64,000 nt of DNA, from NCBI GenBank assembly GCA_028871455.1, contig JAGWNF010000002.1:186001-250000 (forward strand), written 5' to 3'. The stretch's first letter is position 1. Each line of letters begins with the position of its first letter. This document shows positions 57,889-64,000 of the stretch, piece by piece. This stretch comes from Alphaproteobacteria bacterium. GTDB lineage: Bacteria; Pseudomonadota; Alphaproteobacteria; ATCC43930; CGMCC-115725. Under the pieces are notes generated by a model, which was given only the letters and a program-made list of their open reading frames with translations, did not search any database and had not been told where the DNA came from. The position numbers were made by a program, and so were the translations under genes.

Positions 57889-59087
57889 CGCTCGGCCGTT
57901 TCGAGCGCCTTGAGGCCGGGCAGCGTCTTGCCTTCGAGCCATTCGAGAAACGCACCACCCGCCGTCGACACATAGGTCAGATCGTCGACGACTCCAGCCT
58001 CATGGAGCGCCGCCACCGTGTCGCCGCCGCCGGCGATGCTGACGAGGCGATGCGCCCGGGTCAGCGCAGCCACCTGCTTGGCGATCGCCAGGGTTGCCTT
58101 GTCGAAAGGCTTGGTTTCGAAGGCGCCCACCGGACCGTTCCACACCAGTGTCCGGCAACTCGCCAGCCGCTCGCCGATCAGCACCACGCTCCGCGGTCCG
58201 ATGTCGAGGATCATCGCATTGGCCGGCACGCGGTCGACCGCAACGATCTCGGTCGGCACGCCGGTCTTGAGCTCGCCGGCGACGACGGCGTCGACCGGCA
58301 GCAGCAGCTCGCAGCCGGCAGCTTTGGCTTTAGCGCCGAGGCCGCGTGCCGTTTCGATCATGTCGCGCTCGACGAGCGATTTGCCGACCGACCGGCCTTC
58401 GGCGAGCAGCAGGGTGTTGGCCATGGCGCCACCGATAATCAGGAACTGGACCTTGGTGACGAGATTGGCGAGCAGGTCGAGCTTGGTCGCCACCTTTGCG
58501 CCGCCGACGATGGCCGCAACTGGCCGCGTCGGATTGTCGAGCGCGCGGTCGAGCGCGATCAATTCGGCCTGCATCAGGCGGCCAGCATAGGCTGGCAATA
58601 AGTGTGCGACCGCATCCGTCGACGCGTGAGCGCGGTGTGCTACCGAGAACGCGTCGTCGACGTAGACGTCGCCGAGCGACGCCAGCGCTCTAGCGAATGC
58701 GGGATCGTTCTGTTCTTCGCCTTTGTGGAAGCGAAGATTCTCGAGCACCGCAATTTCGCCGTCGCGCAGCCCGTGGACGGCCTTCTCGGCGGGTGCGCCT
58801 ATGCAGTCCTCGGCAAAGACGACGCGGCGGCCGCCCAGCGCGGCCGCGAGCGCGGGCACGGTCGGCCGCAGCGACAGATCGGGCTCGCGGTCCTTCGGCC
58901 GGCCGAAATGCGACATGACAATCACGCGTGCGCCGCGTCTGGCGAGTTCGTCGATGGTGGGCGCGAGGCGATCGATGCGGGTCGCATCCGCCACCTTGCC
59001 GTTGGCGATAGGGACGTTGAGGTCGGCGCGCAACAGCACGCGCTTGCCCTGGGGATCGAAATCGTCGAGCGTCCGGAACTTGGCCAT
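57885..59087 (-). CDS. pgk: Phosphoglycerate kinase
   Basis: Pgk moves phosphate between 1,3-bisphosphoglycerate and ADP in glycolysis/gluconeogenesis. The 400-residue protein has [50 protein letters not shown], and the nucleotide motifs [17 protein letters not shown] and [15 protein letters not shown] at 59087 ([11 protein letters not shown]) is chosen. It stands apart from gap and fba, which are not in the window. Confidence 0.96.
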   Translation of the reverse strand: MAKFRTLDDFDPQGKRVLLRADLNVPIANGKVADATRIDRLAPTIDELARRGARVIVMSHFGRPKDREPDLSLRPTVPALAAALGGRRVVFAEDCIGAPAEKAVHGLRDGEIAVLENLRFHKGEEQNDPAFARALASLGDVYVDDAFSVAHRAHASTDAVAHLLPAYAGRLMQAELIALDRALDNPTRPVAAIVGGAKVATKLDLLANLVTKVQFLIIGGAMANTLLLAEGRSVGKSLVERDMIETARGLGAKAKAAGCELLLPVDAVVAGELKTGVPTEIVAVDRVPANAMILDIGPRSVVLIGERLASCRTLVWNGPVGAFETKPFDKATLAIAKQVAALTRAHRLVSIAGGGDTVAALHEAGVVDDLTYVSTAGGAFLEWLEGKTLPGLKALETAER

Positions 59088-59109
59088 GGGTGATGCGCGC
59101 CGAGCGCGC

Positions 59110-59529
59110 TCAGGCGTCGCTCGGTGCGGGCCAGGGAATGGTCTGGAACTCGATGCCGTCGTCAGCGAGCGCGCGCGATTCCGCGGACGTCGCGTCACCA
59201 TAGATCCCACGTGCCGTGGCCGTGCCATTGTGGATGGCGCGGGCCTCGGTGGCGAACCGGCTGCCGACGTTTTCGCAATGCGTTTCGACCTGGCGGCGCA
59301 GCAACTGCAGGGCGCGCCGCACCTCTTCAGGGGAGGGTGGCCGTTCGGTCTGTGTGGCCGCCGTCGTGCGCAGCGGTCGCGGCGCCATGGGCGCCTTGTC
59401 GATGTCGCTGCTGCCGCATTCGGGACAGGCGACCTGGTCGCGCGCGTTCTGGCGGCTGAACGCGGCGCTGTCGCGGAACCAGCCTTCGAACTCGTGACCG
59501 GCGTGACATTTGAGCTTGAACAGGATCAT
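59110..59529 (-). CDS. DUF1178 family zinc-ribbon-like protein
   Basis: The 139-residue protein begins [20 protein letters not shown] and has CPECGSS, so it carries a C..H...C..C zinc-ribbon-like set. A linker of about 30 residues follows, then a conserved C-terminal half [34 protein letters not shown] and [12 protein letters not shown]. This is the DUF1178 family of unknown role, usually found near nitrilase and grxC, as here. Confidence 0.9.
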   Translation of the reverse strand: MILFKLKCHAGHEFEGWFRDSAAFSRQNARDQVACPECGSSDIDKAPMAPRPLRTTAATQTERPPSPEEVRRALQLLRRQVETHCENVGSRFATEARAIHNGTATARGIYGDATSAESRALADDGIEFQTIPWPAPSDA

Positions 59530-59606
59530 GGTGGGGCTTTAACCCTTTGATCGGCTACGAGGTTCTGCCCAAAGATGGTTTTAGCCACCGCCGGGGTCAA
59601 GCGCTA

Positions 59607-60155
59607 ATGCGGCCGCCGACCGCCTTCGATCCACCACCTTCGGCCTGGGTCGCGCGTCATGTTGACTCGATTCGCACCGGCGGGCGAGTGCTCGATCTCG
59701 CCGCGGGCGGCGGCCGGCATACGCGGCTGCTCCTCGAACGCGGGTATACCGTGGTCGCGGCCGACCGCGATACCGCGGCACTCGAGGCCACCTTTGGCGG
59801 CGACCCCGGTTGCCGGATCGTGGCGCTCGACCTCGAGAATGGCGAACCCTGGCGACTGGGCGACGACTATGACGGCGTTGTGGTCACCAACTACCTGTAT
59901 CGCCCCGCCTTTCCCGACTTGGTCGCGGCTCTGGCGCCTGGCGGCCGGCTGATCTACGAGACCTTCATGGTCGGCAACGAGCGTTTCGGCAAGCCGAGCA
60001 ATCCTGATTTCCTGCTGCGGCCGAACGAGCTGGTCGCGGCGTTCGCGCCGCATCTGACCATCATCGCATTCGAGCAGGGAATCGTGCGCCAGCCGCGGCC
60101 GGCGGCAATCCAGCATCTGGCGGCCGCAAAAGGCGATATAATCGCTCTCGACTGA
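59607..60155 (+). CDS. SAM-dependent methyltransferase (class I)
   Basis: The 182-residue protein has a Rossmann methyltransferase core: GGRVLDLAAGGGRHTRLLLE (motif I), ERGYTVVAADRDTAALEA, and VVVTNYLYRPAFPDLVAALA. The tail GGRLIYETFMVGNERFGKPS followed by NPDFLLRPNELV is typical of a TehB-related group in proteobacteria. The frame is open to a TTG at 59547, but the ATG at 59607 fits the family better. The substrate is unknown. Confidence 0.83.
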   Translation: MRPPTAFDPPPSAWVARHVDSIRTGGRVLDLAAGGGRHTRLLLERGYTVVAADRDTAALEATFGGDPGCRIVALDLENGEPWRLGDDYDGVVVTNYLYRPAFPDLVAALAPGGRLIYETFMVGNERFGKPSNPDFLLRPNELVAAFAPHLTIIAFEQGIVRQPRPAAIQHLAAAKGDIIALD

Positions 60156-60169
60156 CGTTGGAGGTCGCC

Positions 60170-60388
60170 ATGGCGCGCAAACTCAAGCTCAACGTCGGCT
60201 GGCACGACCGGCTGATCCGCATCCTCATCGGCTTGGCGATCATCGCCGGCATCTGGATCTGGTTCGCCAACGAGCGCTGGCTGGCGTTGATCGGCATTAT
60301 TCCGATCTTGACGGCGATCGGAGGCTGGTGCCCGGTCTACGAGGTTCTCGGGATGACGACCGACACCACGGTGACGCGCGAAGGTTGA
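60170..60388 (+). CDS. DUF2892 membrane protein
   Basis: The 72-residue protein matches DUF2892: VGWHDRLIRILIGLAIIAGI as first membrane span, RWLALIGIIPILTAIGGWCP as second with the conserved Cys-Pro, and YEVLGMTTD. ATG at 60170 follows a good GGAGG site; the TTG 4 codons upstream is less likely. The role of this family is not established. It follows the methyltransferase by 14 bp. Confidence 0.87.
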   Translation: MARKLKLNVGWHDRLIRILIGLAIIAGIWIWFANERWLALIGIIPILTAIGGWCPVYEVLGMTTDTTVTREG

Positions 60389-60415
60389 GTCGCGCGGCCA
60401 CGCCGTTCCGGCGGT

Positions 60416-61270
60416 CTAATCGGCGGCGGCGATCGCCGCGCGATTGGGTGCCGCGAACAGGCGATCGTGGGTCAGCGATGGTATGGCGCGCCGCGCCTCG
60501 GCCACCTTTCCGAGGTCGATTGCGGCAGTGATGACACCGATACCATCCTCGGCTTCGGCCACGATCTCGCCCCACGGTGCGACAATCAGGGCGTGGCCGA
60601 ACGTGCGGCGTCCGCCCCCGTGCTCGCCCCATTGCGCGGGCGCAAACACGAAGCAGCCGTTCTCGATGGCGCGAGCGCGCAGCAGAACGTGCCAATGCGC
60701 GCGGCCGGTCGGCACGGTGAAGGCCGACGGCACAGCGAGAAAATCGGCGCCCGCCTTGGCGAGAGCGCGATAAAGATGCGGAAAGCGCAAATCGTAGCAC
60801 ACCGACATGCCGAGGCGGCCCCACGGCAGCTGCGCGACCACGGCCTTTTCCCCCGGCTTGTAAGCTTGCGACTCACGGTGCCGCTCGCCGGCCGGCAGAT
60901 CGACGTCGAACATGTGAATCTTGTCGTAGCGCGCCGCGATCTCGCCCTGTGGCGAGATCAGGAACGACCGATTGGACAGCCGCTCGGCGTTCTTGTCGCG
61001 CACCACGACCGAACCGAGCAGCAGCCAGGCACTGGTCTCGCGTGCGAGCTCGCGGAACGCAGCCACCATGGCGTGCTCGCCCTCGGGCCGCGCCTTGTCG
61101 AGGGCCAGCGCGCGTTTGGGCTCGATCATGTCACTGACCTCGGGCGTCATGATCAGATCGGCGCCGCGCTCGCGCGCGCGTCGAACCAGATCCGAGGCCG
61201 CCGCAACGTTCGTCTCGATCGCCGGCCCCGACGTCATCTGGATGCAGGCCGCAGTGAAGGTCTTGCTCAT
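60416..61270 (-). CDS. Carbon-nitrogen hydrolase (Nit family)
   Basis: The 284-residue protein is a nitrilase-superfamily hydrolase. The Glu-Lys-Cys triad is seen in LIMTPEVSD, RYDKIHMFDVDL and GMSVCYDLRFPHLYR. Close relatives include Nit1/Nit2, which repair deaminated glutathione or act as omega-amidases. Next to a glutaredoxin gene (ATGA overlap) a glutathione-repair role is plausible but unproven. Confidence 0.9.
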   Translation of the reverse strand: MSKTFTAACIQMTSGPAIETNVAAASDLVRRARERGADLIMTPEVSDMIEPKRALALDKARPEGEHAMVAAFRELARETSAWLLLGSVVVRDKNAERLSNRSFLISPQGEIAARYDKIHMFDVDLPAGERHRESQAYKPGEKAVVAQLPWGRLGMSVCYDLRFPHLYRALAKAGADFLAVPSAFTVPTGRAHWHVLLRARAIENGCFVFAPAQWGEHGGGRRTFGHALIVAPWGEIVAEAEDGIGVITAAIDLGKVAEARRAIPSLTHDRLFAAPNRAAIAAAD

Positions 61271-61530
61271 CCGGCGAGTCCCAGCAGCGGGTCGAGCTTG
61301 CCTTCCCGGTCGAGGGCGGCGAGTTCGTCGGAGCCGCCGATGTGCTGGCCGTCGATGAAAATCTGCGGCACGGTGTATCGGCCCCCGGCACGCGCGATCA
61401 TCTCCTGGCGCCTCTCATCGTCGGTCATCACGTCGATGTCGCTGAACGACACGCCCTTCTTTTGCAGCAGGTTGCGGGCCCGCGCGCAATAAGGACAGAA
61501 CATCGTTGTGTAGAGTTCGACCTTGACCAC
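61267..61530 (-). CDS. grxC: Glutaredoxin 3
   Basis: The 87-residue protein is a dithiol glutaredoxin: VELYTTMFCPYCARARNLLQ contains the CPYC active site, TVPQIFIDGQHIGGSDELAA the cis-Pro and GG glutathione site. It reduces disulfides with glutathione. It overlaps the nitrilase gene by 4 bases and follows comF on the same strand. Confidence 0.95.
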   Translation of the reverse strand: MVKVELYTTMFCPYCARARNLLQKKGVSFSDIDVMTDDERRQEMIARAGGRYTVPQIFIDGQHIGGSDELAALDREGKLDPLLGLAG

Positions 61531-61561
61531 GGCTGATTATCTGGTCGGCGTCATGATTAAA

Positions 61562-62200
61562 TCAACTCAGATCGGATCGCACCGTTCGCGCCAGAGTCAG
61601 CACGTCGACTGCCGTGGCGCCCGAATCGAGCAGTATGCGCGCACATTCCGTCACGGTGGCGCCGGTGGTCAGGACATCGTCGACCAGCAGGACCCGGCGG
61701 CCGCCGACGCTGCGGCCGCGCTTCAGCGCGAAGGCGCCGCGCACGTTTCGTCGGCGCTCGGCGCGGCCACTGCGACCTTGCGACGGCGTAGCGCGGCGGC
61801 GCTGCAGCAGATCGGCTTCGACCGGCGGTCCGCCGTCGACGGCCAGCGCATGCGCAAGCACCGCGGCCTGGTTGTATCGGCGCGCGAAGAGCCGCGTCCA
61901 ATGCAACGGCACCGGCACGATCACGTCGCAGGCGGCGATCAACTCGGCGCCGGCGTGTCGCATGAAGCGGCCCAATGCCGGCGCGAGTTGCAGCTTGTCG
62001 CCATGCTTGAACGCGAGCACCAACGTGCGACTGGCATCGTCGTAACGCAAGGCGGCGCGCGTGTGCCGGTACACCGGCGCGTCGCGCGCACAGGCGCCGC
62101 AAATCGCGTCCGCGCCCAAATCGACTTCGAAGGGCAGCCCGCACCGCGCGCAGCATGGCGGCTGAAGGAAGGAAATCTCGCGCCAGCACGCGGCGCACAA
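61562..62200 (-). CDS. ComF family phosphoribosyltransferase-like protein, 5' end truncated
   Basis: The protein has the ComF zinc region (CAACWREISFLQPPCCARCG), ALRYDDASRTLVLAFKHGDK, and the PRPP-loop VLLVDDVLTTGATVTECARI. ComF proteins are linked to DNA uptake or processing. The usable start is TTG at 62200. In-frame similarity goes on upstream for about 10 more codons (CGAEIGGEGALCAACW) and then ends at about 62230, in the middle of the first CxxC pair of the family's N-terminal zinc finger. No ATG exists upstream. So the first 15-25 residues are lost and the gene may be impaired. Confidence 0.8.
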   Translation of the reverse strand: MCAACWREISFLQPPCCARCGLPFEVDLGADAICGACARDAPVYRHTRAALRYDDASRTLVLAFKHGDKLQLAPALGRFMRHAGAELIAACDVIVPVPLHWTRLFARRYNQAAVLAHALAVDGGPPVEADLLQRRRATPSQGRSGRAERRRNVRGAFALKRGRSVGGRRVLLVDDVLTTGATVTECARILLDSGATAVDVLTLARTVRSDLS

Positions 62201-62252
62201 CGCGCCTTCGCCGCCGATCTCGGCGCCGCATTTAAGGAAATACGGCGCCTTT

Positions 62253-62672
62253 TTGACGTGCCTTCCGCTCGTTCTGCGAGGCGAGAGGCCACTTTCGTAC
62301 CGACAGGCACCCCGAACGCTCGGGGAGCACCTAAAGAAGCGCAGGATGAGCCTCAGGTGCCTTCAGAAGGACGTGGCTAGGATGATCGGCGTCGGTCCCA
62401 AGACGTACATGGCGTGGGAAGCCGATCGATTCACCCCATTGATGAGGCACTGGCCCGGGATCACCGCTTTCTTGGGCTATGACCCGATCCCGGCTCCGTT
62501 GTCGCTAGGTGACCGTATCAAAGCACGACGGCGAGCCCTCGGTCTCTCGTGCAAGCGCACAGCGAGGATTCTTATGGTGAACGAACACACGCTTGCCAAG
62601 TGGGAAAGTGGCGCTGTCATGCCGACCGGGAAGTGTTACGAGGTGATTGCCGCGTTTCTTGCAGGGGGATAA
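62253..62672 (+). CDS. Tandem helix-turn-helix (XRE-type) DNA-binding protein
   Basis: The 139-residue ORF has two XRE-like HTH units. The first has LGEHLKKRRMSLRCLQKDVA, then IGVGPKTYMAWEADR. The second has SLGDRIKARRRALGLSCKRT and NEHTLAKWESGAVMPTGKCY. Such two-HTH proteins recur in accessory regions of many bacteria. The start is uncertain: TTG at 62253 is the furthest in-frame; homology starts about residue 20. It sits where comF has lost its 5' end, suggesting it came with an inserted segment. Confidence 0.72.
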   Translation: MTCLPLVLRGERPLSYRQAPRTLGEHLKKRRMSLRCLQKDVARMIGVGPKTYMAWEADRFTPLMRHWPGITAFLGYDPIPAPLSLGDRIKARRRALGLSCKRTARILMVNEHTLAKWESGAVMPTGKCYEVIAAFLAGG

Positions 62673-62738
62673 ACGTCGTGCCCTGCGCGCGACGCTCTGG
62701 TCCAATGCGTGCGGCGCAGGATTTTGCAGCCCGGCTTT

Positions 62739-63295
62739 GGGTCATCCGTCAAACCGGAAGAGGGCTACATCCGCGGACACGGAATGGAGCAGCTTGTCCG
62801 CGACGCCCGAATTGGCCCGTTGTACGAAGGAACTAATGGCATTCAGGCCATCGATCTCGTTGGCAAGCTTGCGACGAAATCTGGAAGGGCGGTACGCGGA
62901 TTTTTTTAGATACGATCGATTGATTTGTTGACCGGCATAAAAATAATGCTGATATGCAAGAATTTACGCAGCCCCTTGCGAAAGCTTATTCAGACCTTCG
63001 ACGAATGACCTCATGGATCGTCAATCAGAGTTTGACAAACCCGCAAAATGTTGCCGCGGCAGCTAGTGATTATCTCCATCTCTTCGCCCTGGTTGCACTC
63101 GCGCGCATGTGGTCGGAGATGGTCGAGGTTTCGTTGGCCGCGTTAGTGAAAGCACGTGAGGAGTCGTTCTACCGAACAAAAATCGCGACGGCGCGATTTT
63201 ATATGCGCTACTTGCTGCCGCGGAGCTCGTCGTTAATAAAGGCCATAATGTCGAGTTGCCGGTTGATGATAGAGATCGATGCCGAGGCCTTTTGA
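62739..63295 (+). pseudogene. Frameshifted C-terminal remnant of an acyl-CoA dehydrogenase
   Basis: Frame 3 from about 62739 to 62909 gives EEGYIRGHGMEQLVRDARIG, PLYEGTNGIQAIDLVG and SGRAVRGFF, the conserved last part of the acyl-CoA dehydrogenase fold, then a TAG. Frame 2 from 62954 gives AAASDYLHLFALVALARMW and YRTKIATARFYMRYLLP, ending DAEAF, the PF12806-like C-terminal extension of the same enzyme type. The N-terminal 400 residues are gone. Thus one ancestral gene of about 590 residues was truncated and frameshifted. The 113-residue ORF 62954-63295 is not an independent gene. Confidence 0.78.
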
Positions 63296-63638
63296 CTGAC
63301 TCCGGTTCGCAGCGCGATGGCGACCGGTCCCGCTAGGTAGATTGGTTTCTACCTTCGAAGAGGAGAAAAGGAACGGACAAAGGTGGCCGTCAGTAAACGA
63401 CGGCCCGAGTTTTGGGAGGGCAGCCAATTCGGCTACCACACCGATATTTTGCGCGCGAGCCCCATAGCGAGACAAATTAATTCGCGCGATCGAGAGCGGT
63501 TGAGCGCACCATTTTCTCGCGGTGTTATTGGCTTGCAGCCAGTACCGCGCGCCGCAATGAATGTAAAGACCAGCCGGCTGAAAATCACGCCCAGGCTAAT
63601 GAAGGTCATCGATCCACTCCTGGATGAGAGGATCAAGA
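63296..63638. other. Intergenic stretch with no recognised gene
   Basis: About 340 bp between the acyl-CoA dehydrogenase relic and the sensor kinase gene. Open frames of 60-100 codons exist on both strands but show no known motif, mixed codon use and no ribosome site. Base composition is lower in GC than the rest of the window. It may be further decayed sequence. No repeat, tRNA or insertion-element ends were seen. Confidence 0.4.
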
Positions 63639-64000
63639 TCAGGCAGCGCTGCCCAGAAATGGCTTGGCCTCTGATGGCTGCGCGGCGCGGCGAATGGGCA
63701 GGCTGACGGTGACGGTCGTGCCGACATTGAGGATGCTGGTGATCTCGAATCGTCCGCCGTGCAGCTCGATGAGCTTCTTGGAGATCGGCAACCCAAGCCC
63801 GGTACCGTCCACCGTGCGGTGTTTGTCTTTCCCCACTTGGGTGAAGGGCTCCAGGGCGCGCGGAATGTCTTCCGGCGCCATACCCATGCCGGTATCTCGA
63901 ACGACAATCTGCAACTCTTCCGACCGCACGGATGTCGAGACGTCGACCCGCCCGCCGGCCGGCGTAAACTTAATGGCGTTGATTAGCAGATTGAGCAGGA
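63639..64000 (-). CDS. Histidine kinase, C-terminal part (rest outside window)
   Basis: Only the HATPase domain is visible, reading in from the right edge: LLNLLINAIKFTPAGGRVDV (N box), VVRDTGMGMAPEDIPRALEP (G1), DGTGLGLPISKKLIELHGG (G2), then VGTTVTVSLPI and a short tail. About 120 residues are present. The phospho-acceptor and sensor regions lie to the right of the window. It is the C-terminal end of a sensor histidine kinase resembling the PAS-kinase type at 5289-6914. Confidence 0.92.
   Translation of the reverse strand, partial: LLNLLINAIKFTPAGGRVDVSTSVRSEELQIVVRDTGMGMAPEDIPRALEPFTQVGKDKHRTVDGTGLGLPISKKLIELHGGRFEITSILNVGTTVTVSLPIRRAAQPSEAKPFLGSAA

Noticed and set aside
62954-63295. Stand-alone hypothetical protein of 113 residues
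   Set aside because: It matches the C-terminal extension of acyl-CoA dehydrogenases and lies next to the frame-shifted core of the same enzyme, so it is part of a pseudogene.

Overview
The window is high-GC, densely packed chromosome from an alphaproteobacterium, most likely a Rhodospirillales-like lineage. The evidence is gene order and protein type: dapF-mtaB-ftsY, rpmH-rnpA-yidD-yidC-engB-argB, dnaX-ybaB-recR with the small SRP RNA just upstream, def-fmt-truA, cytochrome c // kdsB-pheA, and DUF1178 / nitrilase / grxC / comF. No plasmid, phage, insertion sequence or CRISPR hallmark was seen. The species cannot be named from the sequence alone.

Layout. 1-2906: dapF (5' end off the window), mtaB, ftsY. 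2974-4370: an AT-richer GIY-YIG-type gene, then debris of a transporter and of a serine-glyoxylate aminotransferase. 4414-5172: a 2-keto-4-pentenoate hydratase-family enzyme. 5289-12457: a putative DSF (diffusible signal factor) signalling locus, with a receiver-PAS-histidine kinase, an RpfC-like hybrid kinase (membrane-HisKA-HATPase-receivers-HPt), NnrS, DUF488, and an RpfF-type DSF synthase on the opposite strand. 12713-17263: a dehalogenase remnant, a GT8-like glycosyltransferase, tRNA-Arg(ACG), an OmpA-like lipoprotein, gpt and rlmI. 17260-18654: a sensor kinase. 18818-22941: the rpmH-to-argB housekeeping run.

22938-33715 is an assimilatory nitrate/nitrite region. On the minus strand, nirA, a CysJ-like flavoprotein and a siroheme synthase overlap as one operon. 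On the plus strand lie nirC, a NirB-N-terminal-like FAD protein, nasA, narK and a small membrane protein. The divergent intergenic carries one sigma-54 (-24/-12) promoter facing each way and, almost exactly midway, an NtrC-like palindrome. Nitrate would be imported by NarK, reduced by NasA, moved as nitrite by NirC, and reduced to ammonium by siroheme-dependent NirA.

33801-42485 holds a HAD nucleotidase, pirin, dapD-dapE, a candidate outer-membrane barrel protein, truA/fmt/def, rmuC and recR. 42517-44776 holds a palindromic repeat, ybaB, dnaX and the SRP RNA. 44865-55341 holds nudC, a monooxygenase gene broken by an in-frame amber codon, pheA, kdsB (which seems to lack a standard start codon), a tandem dihaem cytochrome c, hisN and yejABEF. 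55345-62200 holds a DUF2628-like protein, an M17 aminopeptidase, a GST, pgk, DUF1178, a methyltransferase, DUF2892, a nitrilase, grxC and comF.

comF loses its 5' end at about 62230. Beyond it are a tandem-HTH regulator, a frameshifted acyl-CoA dehydrogenase C-terminus, about 340 bp with no recognisable gene, and the C-terminus of another histidine kinase that runs off the window. The most interesting items are the DSF locus with its unusual receiver-PAS-kinase partner, the symmetric sigma-54/NtrC nitrate control region, the non-canonical kdsB start, and the cluster of decayed catabolic genes.
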